64,000 bases of DNA. Source: Pseudomonas flavescens (GTDB lineage: Bacteria > Pseudomonadota > Gammaproteobacteria > Pseudomonadales > Pseudomonadaceae). Every line of letters starts with the position of its first letter. Positions within the stretch are counted from its first letter, which is position 1. The position numbers and the translations under genes are program-made. The stretch lies in NCBI RefSeq assembly GCF_013408425.1, contig NZ_JACBYV010000001.1, positions 372,001 to 436,000 on the forward strand. Direction: 5' to 3'. The notes under the pieces are model-generated. The model was given only the letters and a program-made list of their open reading frames with translations, did not search any database and was not told where the DNA came from. This document shows, piece after piece, positions 1-9,422 of the stretch.

Positions 1-852
1 TCATTTAATTTTCCGCTGTTGCTGGTCATCGCCGTCGCCGTGTGCGGCGCTCTGGCTCTGTTCGATCTGGTCTTTCTGGCGCCCCGGCGTCGCGCGGCGA
101 TCGCCAGCTATCAGGGCAAGGTCGAGCAAGCCGACGAGGCAGTGGTCGAGAAACTCAACAAGGAGCCGTTGCTGGTCGAATACGGCAAGTCGTTCTTTCC
201 GGTACTGGCCATCGTGCTGGTGCTGCGCTCCTTCTTGGTCGAGCCGTTTCAGATCCCGTCCGGCTCGATGATTCCGACCCTCGAGGTCGGCGATTTCATC
301 CTGGTCAACAAGTTCGCCTACGGCATTCGCCTGCCGGTGCTGGACACCAAGGTGATCGAAGTGGGTGACCCGCAGCGCGGCGACGTCATGGTGTTCCGCT
401 ATCCGAGCGACCCCAACGTCAACTACATCAAGCGCGTGATCGGTCTACCGGGCGATCATGTGCGCTATAGCAGCGAGAAACGCCTGTTCGTCAATGGCAA
501 GCCGGTCGCCGAGCAACTGATCGGCGAAGAGCCGGGCAGCCTGGGCAGCGCCACGCTGTACAGCGAGCATCTGGGTGAAGTGGAACACCGCATCCGCAAG
601 GAAATGAGCCGCTACCGTGCCGAGCCAGGCAAGGAGTGGACGATTCCCGAGGGGCACTACTTCATGATGGGCGACAACCGCGACAACTCCAACGACAGCC
701 GCTACTGGAACGACCCGAGCATTCCCAAGGATGTACTGGGCATGGTTCCGGATCGCAACATCGTCGGCAAGGCGTTCGCCATCTGGATGAGCTGGCCGGA
801 TCCGAAGTTCAAGAGTCTGCCGAACTTCTCCCGCGTTGGGCTCATTCACTGA
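1..852 (+). CDS. lepB: Signal peptidase I LepB, missing only its initiator codon
   Basis: Inner-membrane serine protease that removes signal peptides from secreted proteins on the periplasmic side. The window opens in frame inside the gene, and the first codon seen appears to be residue 2. With that offset the catalytic Ser (in SGSM) falls at about residue 90 and the catalytic Lys (in YIKRV) at about 145, the positions known for E. coli LepB. Two hydrophobic segments near the N terminus (about residues 4-24 and 60-80) anchor the enzyme. The conserved MGDNRDNSNDSRYW box lies near the C terminus. It heads the DUF4845-rnc-era-recO-pdxJ cluster; lepA is expected just upstream, outside the window. 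Confidence 0.96.
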   Translation, partial: SFNFPLLLVIAVAVCGALALFDLVFLAPRRRAAIASYQGKVEQADEAVVEKLNKEPLLVEYGKSFFPVLAIVLVLRSFLVEPFQIPSGSMIPTLEVGDFILVNKFAYGIRLPVLDTKVIEVGDPQRGDVMVFRYPSDPNVNYIKRVIGLPGDHVRYSSEKRLFVNGKPVAEQLIGEEPGSLGSATLYSEHLGEVEHRIRKEMSRYRAEPGKEWTIPEGHYFMMGDNRDNSNDSRYWNDPSIPKDVLGMVPDRNIVGKAFAIWMSWPDPKFKSLPNFSRVGLIH

Positions 853-866
853 TCTGATGAAAATTT

Positions 867-891
867 GCGGCGCCGTTCAATACGGCGCCGC
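867..891 (+). promoter_or_regulatory. Perfect hairpin in the lepB-rnc intergenic leader
   Basis: GCGGCGCCGT, a five-base loop, then ACGGCGCCGC: a perfect 10-bp stem between lepB and the DUF4845-rnc-era genes. No T-tract follows, so it is not a typical intrinsic terminator. It could be an mRNA processing or stability element. E. coli rnc is autoregulated by RNase III cutting its leader, but this stem is short for that enzyme. Confidence 0.45.
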
Positions 892-959
892 CAGCTATCT
901 ATAGTCTTCTCATGCGCCTGACGCGCATGACTGGAACTATCTGGATATTGGGGAAGAAC

Positions 960-1337
960 ATGAAATTCGCACGCTCGCAGCAAGGTCTGTCGATTGTGAG
1001 TTGGCTGGTTGTGCTCGCTGTGGTGGCGTTTCTCGCCAGCACTGCGTTCAAGGTGGTTCCGCACTACCTCGACTACATGTCGATGGAAAAGATCATCACC
1101 TCGGTGGAAACCGACAAGTTGCAGGACGTCAGAACCGTGGGTGATTTCTATGCCCACGTCAGCCGCGGCATGACGGTCAACAGTATTCGTGACCTGAACC
1201 CGCAGGACGTCCTCAAGGTGACAATCGTCAACAATGAGTTTCTCGCCCACCTGAAGTATGAAAAACGCGAATCGCTGATCGAGAACATCGATCTGGTGGT
1301 TAATTTCGATAAAGAATTCCGTGTGCGAATGCCGTGA
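960..1337 (+). CDS. DUF4845 family single-pass membrane protein
   Basis: Small protein of 125 residues with a short basic N terminus, one transmembrane helix at about residues 11-30, and an extracytoplasmic domain of about 95 residues. The fold resembles the DUF4845 family usually encoded between lepB and rnc in pseudomonads. No catalytic motif is visible and its function is not established. The start at 960 is preferred over the in-frame upstream ATG at 912 because a purine-rich GGGGAAG lies just before it and the membrane helix then sits at the usual distance from the N terminus. Its stop overlaps the rnc start, which suggests coupled translation. Confidence 0.85.
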   Translation: MKFARSQQGLSIVSWLVVLAVVAFLASTAFKVVPHYLDYMSMEKIITSVETDKLQDVRTVGDFYAHVSRGMTVNSIRDLNPQDVLKVTIVNNEFLAHLKYEKRESLIENIDLVVNFDKEFRVRMP

Positions 1338-2023
1338 GTGTTTCGTTGACCCGCCTCGAGCGCCAGCTCGGGCATAGCTTCAAGGACCAGGATCTGATGA
1401 TCCTGGCGCTGACCCACCGTAGTTTCGCCGGTCGCAATAACGAGCGTCTGGAGTTCCTCGGTGATGCAATCCTCAATTTCGTTGCCGGTGAAGCGCTCTA
1501 CGAGCGTTTCCCCCAGGCCCGTGAAGGGCAGCTTTCGCGGCTGCGTGCGCGTCTGGTGAAGGGCGAGACCCTGGCCATACTGGCCCGTGGTTTCGACCTG
1601 GGCGAATACCTGCGTCTGGGCTCCGGTGAGCTGAAGAGTGGTGGCTTCCGCCGCGACTCCATCCTCGCCGACGCGCTCGAGGCCCTGATCGGTGCCATTT
1701 ATCTGGATGCCGGCATGGACGTTGCCCGCGAGCGCGTACTGGCCTGGTTGACCAACGAGCTGGATGGCCTGACCCTGGTCGACACCAACAAGGACCCCAA
1801 GACGCGTCTGCAGGAATTCCTGCAGTCACGTGCCTGCGAGCTGCCGCGTTACGAGGTGGTCGACATTCAGGGCGAGCCCCATTGCCGGACATTCGTGGTC
1901 GAATGTCAGGTCAATCTACTCAATGACAAGACCCTGGGCCAAGGTGCCAGCCGCCGTATTGCCGAACAGGTAGCGGCGACGGCAGCGCTGATCGCTCTGG
2001 GTGTGGAGAACGGCAATGACTGA
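1334..2023 (+). CDS. rnc: Ribonuclease III
   Basis: Cytoplasmic double-strand-specific endoribonuclease that processes rRNA precursors and structured mRNAs. The 229-residue length is normal. The N-terminal catalytic domain carries the signature [12 protein letters not shown] at about residues 34-45 and the second acidic cluster [15 protein letters not shown] at about 111-125. A double-stranded RNA-binding domain fills about residues 150-225. It starts with GTG inside the stop of the preceding gene (GTGA overlap) and its 3' end overlaps the era start by 8 bases. Confidence 0.97.
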   Translation: MSVSLTRLERQLGHSFKDQDLMILALTHRSFAGRNNERLEFLGDAILNFVAGEALYERFPQAREGQLSRLRARLVKGETLAILARGFDLGEYLRLGSGELKSGGFRRDSILADALEALIGAIYLDAGMDVARERVLAWLTNELDGLTLVDTNKDPKTRLQEFLQSRACELPRYEVVDIQGEPHCRTFVVECQVNLLNDKTLGQGASRRIAEQVAATAALIALGVENGND

Positions 2024-2918
2024 TTCGCCTGTAACACGCTGTGGCTACGTCGCCATCGTCGGCCGGCCCAACGTGGGCAAGTCGACCTTGCTCAATCACA
2101 TCCTCGGTCAGAAGCTGGCGATTACCTCGCGCAAGCCGCAGACCACTCGCCACAACATGCTCGGCATCAAGACCGAGGGTGACGTACAGGCCATCTACGT
2201 CGACACGCCCGGCCTGCACAAGAACAACGAGAAAGCGCTCAACCGCTACATGAACAAGAACGCCTCGTCGGCCCTCAAGGACGTCGACGTGGTGATCTTC
2301 GTGGTCGACCGCACGCGCTGGACCGATGAAGACCAGATGGTGCTCGAGCGCATCCAGTACGTCGAGGGCCCGGTGATCCTGGCGGTCAACAAGACCGACC
2401 GTCTGGACGACAAGGCCGATCTGATGCCGCACCTGAAGTGGCTGGCCGAGCAGTTGCCGAATGCCGAAATCGTGCCGGTATCCGCGCAGCAGGGGCACAA
2501 CCTGGATTCCCTGGAAAAGCTCGTCGGTGATCGTCTGCCAGAAGGCGTGCACTTCTTTCCGGAAGACCAGATCACCGATCGCTCCGGGCGCTTCTTCGCT
2601 GCCGAGCTGGTACGCGAGAAGATCATGCGCCAGCTGGGCGCCGAGCTGCCTTACCAGATCACCGTGGAAATCGAAGAGTTCAAGCGCGAGGGACGGATCA
2701 TGCACATCCATGCGCTGATCCTGGTCGAGCGTGACGGGCAGAAGAAAATCATCATTGGCGAGAAGGGCGAGCGCATCAAGCGCATCGGCCAGGAAGCACG
2801 CAAGGACATGGAGTCGATGTTCGACACCAAGGTCATGCTCAATCTCTGGGTCAAGGTCAAAAGCGGCTGGTCCGACGACGAGCGTGCGCTGCGTTCCCTG
2901 GGCTACGACAATATCTGA
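2016..2918 (+). CDS. era: GTPase Era, 30S ribosome assembly factor
   Basis: Essential GTPase that binds the 3' end of 16S rRNA during 30S maturation. All GTP-binding motifs are visible: G1 GRPNVGKS near residue 15, G3 DTPG near 63, G4 NKTD near 125. A C-terminal KH domain carries the [14 protein letters not shown] loop at about residues 242-255. The ATG at 2016 gives 300 residues. An in-frame GTG at 2001 would add five residues inside rnc and is less likely. The rnc-era pairing allows coupled production of two rRNA maturation proteins. Confidence 0.97.
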   Translation: MTDSPVTRCGYVAIVGRPNVGKSTLLNHILGQKLAITSRKPQTTRHNMLGIKTEGDVQAIYVDTPGLHKNNEKALNRYMNKNASSALKDVDVVIFVVDRTRWTDEDQMVLERIQYVEGPVILAVNKTDRLDDKADLMPHLKWLAEQLPNAEIVPVSAQQGHNLDSLEKLVGDRLPEGVHFFPEDQITDRSGRFFAAELVREKIMRQLGAELPYQITVEIEEFKREGRIMHIHALILVERDGQKKIIIGEKGERIKRIGQEARKDMESMFDTKVMLNLWVKVKSGWSDDERALRSLGYDNI

Positions 2919-2967
2919 CCCGGCATCCCGCCGCCTCGCGGCTGGCACCGACAGCGAGTGATTCAGC

Positions 2968-3666
2968 ATGCTTGCGCTCAGCCAGCCCGCCTATGTCCTG
3001 CACAGCCGTGCGTACCGTGAAAGCAGTGCGCTGGTCGACTTCCTCACGCCCCAGGGGCGTTTGCGTGCCGTATTGCGCGGTGCGCGGGGCAAGGCCGGCA
3101 GTCTGGCCAGGCCGTTCATACCTCTGGAACTGGAAACCCGTGGCCGCGGTGAGCTGAAGAACGTCGGCCGTCTGGAGGCGGCGGGTATTCCCAATCTGCT
3201 CTCGGGGGATGCGCTGTTCAGCGGCCTGTATCTGAACGAACTGCTGATCCGCGTGCTGCCGGCCGAGGACCCCCATCCGATCATTTTCGAGCAGTACGCC
3301 CTGACCGTTCTGGCACTGGCCCAGGGGCGCGCGCTGGAGCCGCTGTTGCGCGCCTTCGAATGGCGCCTGCTGGACGAACTCGGCTATGGTTTCGCCCTCG
3401 ACAGCGATATACAGGGCGATCCCGTGGTCGCCACCGGGCTGTATCGACTGCAATCCGACAGTGGTCTGCTGCCAATCGGCCATTGGCAGCCTGGCGCCTT
3501 CCTCGGCAGCGAGCTGCTGGCCATGGCCGAGGCGGACTGGACCGCACCGGGTGCGTTGGCGGCTGCCAAGCGCCTGATGCGCCAGGCGCTGGCCCCTCAT
3601 CTGGGCGGTCGACCTCTGGTCAGCCGCGAATTGTTCATGACGCTCAAGGAGCCGACCCGTGACTGA
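2968..3666 (+). CDS. recO: DNA repair protein RecO
   Basis: RecO works with RecF and RecR to load RecA on SSB-coated single-stranded DNA and anneals complementary strands. The 232-residue product begins with the family OB-fold region ([18 protein letters not shown] near residues 9-26), followed by a helical C-terminal domain. The zinc-binding cysteines of some RecO proteins are absent, as is common in gammaproteobacteria. It lies 49 bases after era and its stop overlaps the GTG of pdxJ by 8 bases, so the two are probably cotranscribed. Confidence 0.94.
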   Translation: MLALSQPAYVLHSRAYRESSALVDFLTPQGRLRAVLRGARGKAGSLARPFIPLELETRGRGELKNVGRLEAAGIPNLLSGDALFSGLYLNELLIRVLPAEDPHPIIFEQYALTVLALAQGRALEPLLRAFEWRLLDELGYGFALDSDIQGDPVVATGLYRLQSDSGLLPIGHWQPGAFLGSELLAMAEADWTAPGALAAAKRLMRQALAPHLGGRPLVSRELFMTLKEPTRD

Positions 3667-4402
3667 AGCCAATCGTGTTTTGCTGGGCGTGAATATCGAC
3701 CACGTCGCTACGCTGCGCCAGGCGCGCGGTACGCGCTATCCCGACCCCGTCAAGGCGGCGCTGGACGCCGAGGAGGCCGGTGCCGATGGCATCACCGTGC
3801 ACTTGCGCGAGGATCGTCGGCACATTCAGGAGCGCGATGTGCGCCTGCTCAAGGACGTGTTGCAGACACGCATGAACTTCGAGATGGGCGTGACCGACTT
3901 CATGCTCGATTTCGCTGAAGAAATCCGTCCCGAGCACGTCTGTCTGGTGCCGGAAACCCGGCAGGAACTGACGACCGAAGGTGGTCTGGACGTGGCCGGC
4001 CAGGAGGCGCGAATCGCCGCAGCGGTGCAGCGCCTGGCTGCCGCTGGTAGTGAAGTTTCGCTGTTCATCGACGCCGATCCGCGGCAGATCGAGGCGAGCA
4101 AGCGCGTCGGCGCTCCGGCCATCGAGCTGCACACCGGGCGCTATGCCGATGCGCATGATCCGCAGCAGGCCGCTGCCGAGCTGCAGCGTATTCGTGAGGG
4201 TGTCGCGCTGGGCGTTTCGCTGGGGCTGGTCGTCAATGCCGGTCATGGTCTGCACTACCACAATGTCGAGCCGGTGGCGGCGATCCCAGGGATCAACGAA
4301 CTGAACATCGGCCATGCTCTGGTCAGCCATGCCCTGTTCGTTGGCTTCAAGGATGCGGTGCGGGAAATGAAACAACTGATCGAGAGTGCCGCAGCACGCT
4401 AG
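3659..4402 (+). CDS. pdxJ: Pyridoxine 5'-phosphate synthase PdxJ
   Basis: Condenses 1-deoxyxylulose 5-phosphate with the amino-acetone phosphate derivative made by PdxA to give pyridoxine 5'-phosphate, the last ring-forming step of vitamin B6 synthesis. The 247-residue TIM barrel shows the family N terminus [16 protein letters not shown], the [14 protein letters not shown] segment and HAGHGLxY-like [11 protein letters not shown] near residues 194-204. It starts with GTG overlapping the recO stop. It closes the lepB-pdxJ run and converges on the LysR gene. Confidence 0.97.
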   Translation: MTEANRVLLGVNIDHVATLRQARGTRYPDPVKAALDAEEAGADGITVHLREDRRHIQERDVRLLKDVLQTRMNFEMGVTDFMLDFAEEIRPEHVCLVPETRQELTTEGGLDVAGQEARIAAAVQRLAAAGSEVSLFIDADPRQIEASKRVGAPAIELHTGRYADAHDPQQAAAELQRIREGVALGVSLGLVVNAGHGLHYHNVEPVAAIPGINELNIGHALVSHALFVGFKDAVREMKQLIESAAAR

Positions 4403-4409
4403 TGGCGCG

Positions 4410-5312
4410 TTAGCGGCCTGCTCCGTAGGCCACTGCCACCTGTGCCGCCAGTGCTTCGGCAGCCGCGCCACGGTTGCTGCCGCGCAGCAGTTTGATGTGA
4501 TAGTCGCCCAACGGTGGTAGCCCATGCTCCTGTTGAGAGAGGCGGCGCAGCGGGGGTTTGACCAGGCTGGCCGGGAAGGCTGCGATGGCCAGGTCGGCAA
4601 GCAGCGCCGCTTCCTGGCCAGCGCACTGCTCGCTGGAGTAGGCGATGCGGTAGCTGCGCCCCAGCCTGTCGAGGCCGTCCATGGCTGCACGTCGCCAGGC
4701 GCAGCCGCGGCTGGCGACGGCCAGGGGTAGAGGGTTGCGCTTGACCGCCAGCCCGCCATCACGGCCTGCCCACACCAGCGATTCGCTGCAGATGATCTCC
4801 CCTCGGGAGTCGTCGGCATCGCCGTTGCCGGTGTTCAGCAAGGTAAGGTCCAGCTCTCCGCCATCCAGACGCTCGATCAGCTCGCAGCTGCGACCTACCG
4901 ATACATCGACCTGAACTGCGGGGTGGCTGAGGGCGAACTGCGATAGCAGGTCGGGGAGGGCGCCTACGCCGATGTCGAATGGCGTGCCGAAACGCACGGT
5001 GCCCGCCAGGTTCGGAACCAGAAAGTGCGATACCGCCTCCTCGTTGAGCTTGAGCAGACGCCGCGCGTAGCCGAGCAGAATCTCGCCATCCGCGGTCAGC
5101 CGCACGCGGCGGCTTTCGCGGAGAAACAGCGTGCGCCCGAGGGTTTCCTCCAGGCGCTTGATCTGCTGACTGACAGCCGCCGTGGTACGGAATACCTGGG
5201 CGGCGGTGCGGGTAAAGCTGCCGCTTTCGGCGATGCCGACGAACGTCTTCAGCACGTCGCTTTCCAGTAGTGGCAGTGCGGCGGGCAGGTCGGTGAGCAG
5301 CGTGTTGTTCAT
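4410..5312 (-). CDS. LysR family transcriptional regulator
   Basis: The 300-residue protein has an N-terminal winged helix-turn-helix at about residues 17-75 (FVGIAESGSFTRTAAQVFRT then QQIKRLEETLG), followed by a LysR substrate-binding domain. The effector cannot be told from the sequence. It diverges from the small Arg-rich gene at 5440 across 127 bases, so either its own promoter or that gene is the likeliest target. No strong ribosome-binding site precedes the ATG. Confidence 0.9.
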   Translation of the reverse strand: MNNTLLTDLPAALPLLESDVLKTFVGIAESGSFTRTAAQVFRTTAAVSQQIKRLEETLGRTLFLRESRRVRLTADGEILLGYARRLLKLNEEAVSHFLVPNLAGTVRFGTPFDIGVGALPDLLSQFALSHPAVQVDVSVGRSCELIERLDGGELDLTLLNTGNGDADDSRGEIICSESLVWAGRDGGLAVKRNPLPLAVASRGCAWRRAAMDGLDRLGRSYRIAYSSEQCAGQEAALLADLAIAAFPASLVKPPLRRLSQQEHGLPPLGDYHIKLLRGSNRGAAAEALAAQVAVAYGAGR

Positions 5313-5439
5313 AAGGTCGTTAATATTTTCTTAATCGGTCATTAGGTATTACTCGTTTGTCTTAACGTTAGGCGCAACTCAATCTGTCAGCAAGCGGTCA
5401 CCGATAACCGGCGACCTCAGGCTGTCGAGGAGAGTTGTC

Positions 5440-5715
5440 ATGACGTCGAACGAACGGTATGTCGCCAATACCCAGCGCACCCGCCAGGCAAGGTCGTCGG
5501 GCCTTGTCGCCAATGAGCTGATCCAGTGGCTGGGCGACTGGTATTTCGCCTGGTGCTGGAGGCGCAAGATGCGCCGCCTGCTGAGGCTCGAAAGCGTCGG
5601 GCAGGTGCGCTTGGGGAGTGCCCAGGAGCGAGTCAGCGCAGGGGCGCAAATGCCCCTCGCGACGATCGCCGCGCGGCAGGCCGAGTGGCGCCGCAAGGGT
5701 GATGTGGCTGGCTGA
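5440..5715 (+). CDS. Small basic DUF1127-like protein
   Basis: A 91-residue protein with a good ribosome-binding site (GAGGAGAG). The middle (WLGDWYFAWCWRRKMRRLLRL) is a tryptophan- and arginine-rich helix similar to DUF1127 proteins, which in other bacteria are small RNA-binding or phosphate- and stress-related proteins. The assignment rests on this segment only. It diverges from the LysR regulator, which may control it. It ends nine bases before the convergent stop of cmoB. Confidence 0.7.
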   Translation: MTSNERYVANTQRTRQARSSGLVANELIQWLGDWYFAWCWRRKMRRLLRLESVGQVRLGSAQERVSAGAQMPLATIAARQAEWRRKGDVAG

Positions 5716-5723
5716 CGCTGCTG

Positions 5724-6680
5724 TCAGGGTTTGCGCGCGACCAGCACTGCGCGGCGCGGGGCCGGTAGACCTTCGATGGTGCGGCGATGGTCCAGCGGGT
5801 CGAGGAACTCGGGCAGCGACTGGTAGCGCATCCACTCGGTGCTGCGCTGTTCCTCGATCGAGGTGACGCTGACGTCCACGCAACGCACGTCGACGAAGCC
5901 GGCGCGGCGCAGCCACAGTTCCAGCGCCGGTACCGAGGGCAGGAACCATACGTTGCGCATCTGCGCGTAACGGTCTTCGGGAACCAGCACCTGATAAGCA
6001 TCGCCTTCCACCACCAGCGTCTCCAGTACCAGTTCGCCACCCTTGAGCAGGCAATCCTTGAGTTCCAGCAGGTGATCGATGGGCGAGCGCCGGTGGTACA
6101 GCACGCCCATGGAGAACACGGTGTCGAAGCCCTGCAGCTTTGCTGGCAGTTCTTCGATGCCCAGGGGCAGATGCCAGGCTGGCATCTCTGGCAGGTAATT
6201 TTTCATGGCCAGGAACTGGCAGAGAAACAGCCAGTTGGGGTCGATGCCGACCACGCTCCGGGCGCCATCGCCGAGCATCCGCCACATGTAATAGCCATTG
6301 CCGCAGCCGACGTCGAGTACGCGTTTGCCGGTCAGGTCCAGATGCGGGGATACCCGCTGCCATTTCCAGTCGGAACGCCATTCGGTATCCACGTGCACGC
6401 CGAACAGGTGAAAGGGGCCCTTGCGCCAGGGGATCAGGCCGCGCAGGGCAGTATCCAGAGCTACACGAGTGGTCTCGTCGCGCGCACCGTCGAGCCTGAA
6501 ATCCCCGCTCAGGTCGATTTGCCCGATGTCCAGTGCCGGCAGCGCTTCGACAGCGGCGTACCAACGCTGCAGGTCACCATGACCGATGGCCAGTTTGGCG
6601 TCGATCTGCCCCGGCAGGTCGGCGCTCCATTCCTGCAAGGGAGTGCCGGCGAGTTGTGCCTGCAGGGCATCGAGATCCAT
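5724..6680 (-). CDS. cmoB: tRNA U34 carboxymethyltransferase CmoB
   Basis: Transfers the carboxymethyl group from carboxy-S-adenosylmethionine to 5-hydroxyuridine at tRNA position 34, giving cmo5U that widens wobble decoding. The methyltransferase core is clear: [13 protein letters not shown] (SAM-site motif I), [12 protein letters not shown] (motif II) and [17 protein letters not shown]. The start at 6680 (MDLDAL) matches the N terminus I recall for Pseudomonas CmoB and gives 318 residues. In-frame ATGs at 6692 and 6689, the former overlapping the cmoA stop as ATGA, are real alternatives. It follows cmoA, which makes its cofactor. Confidence 0.96.
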   Translation of the reverse strand: MDLDALQAQLAGTPLQEWSADLPGQIDAKLAIGHGDLQRWYAAVEALPALDIGQIDLSGDFRLDGARDETTRVALDTALRGLIPWRKGPFHLFGVHVDTEWRSDWKWQRVSPHLDLTGKRVLDVGCGNGYYMWRMLGDGARSVVGIDPNWLFLCQFLAMKNYLPEMPAWHLPLGIEELPAKLQGFDTVFSMGVLYHRRSPIDHLLELKDCLLKGGELVLETLVVEGDAYQVLVPEDRYAQMRNVWFLPSVPALELWLRRAGFVDVRCVDVSVTSIEEQRSTEWMRYQSLPEFLDPLDHRRTIEGLPAPRRAVLVARKP

Positions 6681-6688
6681 ACGGCGCA

Positions 6689-7432
6689 TCATGGCAAGGC
6701 CACCATGGAGGCGAAGTTCAGGCACTGGAACCAGGGCACCACCTTGCTGAAACCGGCTGCCAATAGCCGCTCGCGGTGTTGCTCGAGGCTGTCAGGCAGC
6801 ATGACGTTTTCGATGGCGCTGCGCTTCTGGGCGATTTCCAGTTCGCTGTAACCATTGGCGCGTTTGAACGCGATATGCAGGTCGGTGAGCAGCGCATGTT
6901 GCTGGTCGTCTTCGAAGCGCAGCTTTTCCGACAGGATCAGTGCGCCGCCAGGCAGCAACGCCTGTCGGATACGGGCCAGTAGCGGCTGGCGCTGAGCCGG
7001 CTCGATGAACTGCAAGGTGAAGTTCAGCGCGACCAGTGAGGTCGCCTGGAAGTCCATGGCGAGAATATCGGCCTCCATGACCTCGACCGGCAGAAGCTCC
7101 TGAAACATCGAATCCTGAGCGTGCAGGTACTCGCGGCAGCGTTCGACCATGGCGCTGGAGTTGTCCACGGCGACCACCCGGCAGTCTTCCAGCTGAACGT
7201 GACGGCGCAGCGCCTGGGTCACGGCGCCCAGCGAGCTGCCCAGGTCGTAGAGCACGCTGTGCGGCTGGGCGAACTGACCGGCCAGCACGCCGATGTTCTC
7301 GACGATGGTCGGGTAACCGGGCACCGAGCGCTTGATCATGTCCGGGAACACACGGGCCACGTCTTCGTTGAAGACGAAGTCCGGCACCTGGTCCAGTGGC
7401 TGGGCGAAAAGTTGGTCGGGCTGTCTGGTCAC
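6689..7432 (-). CDS. cmoA: Carboxy-S-adenosyl-L-methionine synthase CmoA
   Basis: Converts S-adenosylmethionine and prephenate to carboxy-SAM, the donor used by CmoB. The 247-residue length from the GTG at 7432 matches the family. The N terminus [19 protein letters not shown], the [13 protein letters not shown] nucleotide loop and [12 protein letters not shown] are typical. A longer in-frame reading up to 7474 adds residues rich in Arg and Pro with no family match and is rejected. It overlaps or abuts cmoB and forms a two-gene operon with it. Confidence 0.96.
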   Translation of the reverse strand: MTRQPDQLFAQPLDQVPDFVFNEDVARVFPDMIKRSVPGYPTIVENIGVLAGQFAQPHSVLYDLGSSLGAVTQALRRHVQLEDCRVVAVDNSSAMVERCREYLHAQDSMFQELLPVEVMEADILAMDFQATSLVALNFTLQFIEPAQRQPLLARIRQALLPGGALILSEKLRFEDDQQHALLTDLHIAFKRANGYSELEIAQKRSAIENVMLPDSLEQHRERLLAAGFSKVVPWFQCLNFASMVALP

Positions 7433-7615
7433 GGTCGGTCTGCGCGGCGCTGGAAAGCCGCGCATTTTAGCCAAGTCCGGCGATTAGCCAAACCTTGTCG
7501 GCGGCATTCGTCGGATCGCTGCCGTAGGCGCGCGCTCGCCGGTGATCGACTACAGCACTGCGACGGCCATTTTCGTAGCCTGGGCATCGCGCCGCGCTCC
7601 CCAGGCTGCGGCTTC

Positions 7616-8008
7616 CTAGCGAACGCTAACCCGGCAGTCGAAGGTGTCGGCCGGTTCGGCGCTGGCATCCCAGGGCTGCACATAGGTCAGCAGCAGTTGT
7701 GCTTCACCGCTTTCGGTCGCCTGGAAACGCCAGGTGGAGTGACCGTCGCCGCCAACCAGGTCGGAGTTCTCAGCCGCGCTGTAGACTTCCGGGCCGAGGC
7801 TCTTGAGGACGCTGGCAGCATTCTTGCGGACCACCCAGCGATACCCGGTGGTGGGGTTGCTCGGCAGCGTGAGGATCATCTGCTGGCCGGCGTGCAGGTC
7901 GAGCGGGCATTGCCTCTGTTCCTGCACGGTAACGCTTCTGGACTGGCTCGCGCAGGCACTCAGCAAGGCGACTGCCGCAACGAGCGGCAGGCTGTGGGCA
8001 AAGGTCAT
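7616..8008 (-). CDS. Chagasin-like cysteine protease inhibitor (I42), lipoprotein
   Basis: Predicted exported 130-residue protein of the I42/ICP family, which blocks papain-type cysteine peptidases. A signal peptide ends in a lipobox (ALLSAC at about residues 14-19), so the mature protein should be lipid-anchored. The inhibitory loops are recognisable: NPTTGYRW (first loop), GGDGHSTWRF (second) and QPWD (third; RPW in many relatives). The start at 8008 has a GGAGCC ribosome-binding sequence. An upstream in-frame start at 8044 would put charged residues before the signal peptide. No target peptidase is encoded nearby. Confidence 0.85.
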   Translation of the reverse strand: MTFAHSLPLVAAVALLSACASQSRSVTVQEQRQCPLDLHAGQQMILTLPSNPTTGYRWVVRKNAASVLKSLGPEVYSAAENSDLVGGDGHSTWRFQATESGEAQLLLTYVQPWDASAEPADTFDCRVSVR

Positions 8009-8090
8009 CGGGGGCTCCGGTGGCTGGGAAACGCTCTTCAGCATAGCCGCTGCCGCGCGGCCTGTAACCCGTGCCGGCGAGCGAACAGGG

Positions 8091-8420
8091 TCAGTCGACG
8101 ATGAACAGCCGCGCGCCGCTGCTCGTCGAGCTACGGTGCGCTTCCGCCTGATCGGCGACTTGATAGCTCATGCCAGCGGTCATCACGAAGCGGCGGCCAT
8201 CCTCCAGCTCGGTGTGCAGCTCGCCCTCGAGGCACAGCAGGATATGGCCCTTGCTGCACCAGTGATCGGCCAGGTAACCGGGCGAGTAGTCGACCATACG
8301 CACCCGCAACGTGCCGAACTGGCGAGTTCGCCAGTGGGCCACGCCGGTTTCTCCGGGATGCTCGGTGGCGTCCACCTGGCTCCAGTCGGTAATGCCAAAA
8401 GGGATGTCGGCGATGTTCAT
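8091..8420 (-). CDS. Small DHCW-motif cupin protein
   Basis: A 109-residue single cupin domain. The segment YLADHWCSKGHILLCLEGEL resembles the DHCW-type cupin family, with His and Glu positions suited to metal binding, followed by a second cupin motif around YQVADQAEAH. Function in the family is unknown; binding of a small ligand or redox metal is plausible. It lies 52 bases downstream of the LuxR regulator on the same strand and may share its transcript. Confidence 0.8.
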   Translation of the reverse strand: MNIADIPFGITDWSQVDATEHPGETGVAHWRTRQFGTLRVRMVDYSPGYLADHWCSKGHILLCLEGELHTELEDGRRFVMTAGMSYQVADQAEAHRSSTSSGARLFIVD

Positions 8421-8472
8421 GAGCGTTTCCTGGCGTGTACTGAATCGTGGCGCGGTTGTGGAGGCGATGACG

Positions 8473-9258
8473 TCAGTCCTGCTGGGCCTGGAGGAACAGG
8501 GCGAACAGCTCGGATTGCGACTTTATCCCCAGTTTGGCGTAGATGTGCTTGCGGTGCACCTTGACCGTTTCCGTCGAAATCGACAGCTTGCGGGCGATCT
8601 CCTTGCCCGAGCAGCCACTGAGCATCAGCCGGGCGACATCCAGCTCCCGCGCCGTCAGGGTGTTTTCCATCCAGTGCCCGGCGCTGCCCTGAGGTCGCGG
8701 GCGAGCCGGGCCGGGCGTGCTGTTGCCCAGCAAGTCCTGATCGAAGGCCAGGCGCTGGCGCATCAGGCCGCTTACCCAGGGTTGCACCAGGCCAAGCAGG
8801 GCGAGGTTCTCGGGGCTGAAACGGTGGCGCGCACCCAGCGACAGGCACAAGGTTCGGCCATCCTGCAGCGGAACGTTGAACTGCACTTCGTCGACCACCA
8901 CGTTGAGGCGGAAATAGCGTTGGTAGTAGTCGGTTCGTTCGAAGCGTTCCGGTGCCACGTCAGCCAGGTGCAGCAGGCCGCCCACGGCGCGTTCGCGGCT
9001 GTCGATGTAGAACGGATCGAGCTGGTAGAGGCCCTTGAGGTAATCCAGGAACAGCGTATCGGGGCCACCGTCCAGCCCGGGGCACTCGGCGAGAACCTGG
9101 GGGCGTGCCTCGCTGAAGATCAGCACCACCCAGCTGTCGAACGCGACGTACTGCTCCAGCACGCGCACCAGCGCCGTCCAGAAGGCGGGGCGATCCAGCC
9201 CCTCGATGAGCTTGCCAACCGACTGGTGCCAGGCGATGTGCTGCAACGAAAGTCCCAC
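8473..9258 (-). CDS. LuxR family transcriptional regulator
   Basis: A 261-residue protein with an unassigned N-terminal sensory region (about 1-190) and a C-terminal LuxR/FixJ-type helix-turn-helix at about 198-242 (LTARELDVARLMLSGCSG then TVKVHRKHIYAKL). The N-terminal half lacks a receiver-type Asp pocket and has no obvious autoinducer-binding signature. A GTG at 9258 is the longest start; a TTG a few codons downstream is possible. It diverges from the nitrilase-family gene at 9423, whose promoter it may control through the palindrome at 9273-9282. Confidence 0.87.
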   Translation of the reverse strand: MGLSLQHIAWHQSVGKLIEGLDRPAFWTALVRVLEQYVAFDSWVVLIFSEARPQVLAECPGLDGGPDTLFLDYLKGLYQLDPFYIDSRERAVGGLLHLADVAPERFERTDYYQRYFRLNVVVDEVQFNVPLQDGRTLCLSLGARHRFSPENLALLGLVQPWVSGLMRQRLAFDQDLLGNSTPGPARPRPQGSAGHWMENTLTARELDVARLMLSGCSGKEIARKLSISTETVKVHRKHIYAKLGIKSQSELFALFLQAQQD

Positions 9259-9272
9259 TTCCTACCCCCAAT

Positions 9273-9282
9273 GGGTTAACCC
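9273..9282. promoter_or_regulatory. GGGTTAACCC palindrome between divergent genes
   Basis: A perfect 10-bp palindrome in the 164-base region between the LuxR gene and the nitrilase-family gene. It sits where an operator for the divergent pair would be expected. It is a candidate only, since short palindromes also occur by chance. Confidence 0.3.
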
Positions 9283-9422
9283 GCCCGCGTGATTACCGGC
9301 GCCGATCCTTGCCGCCATACTCGGGGTACGGCATTGGCAGTTCACCGACCTGCCAGGCAAGGAAATACCAGGCCGATTCTGACGCTTTTTATCGGCCCGG
9401 GACAAAACAACAGGATATCGAG

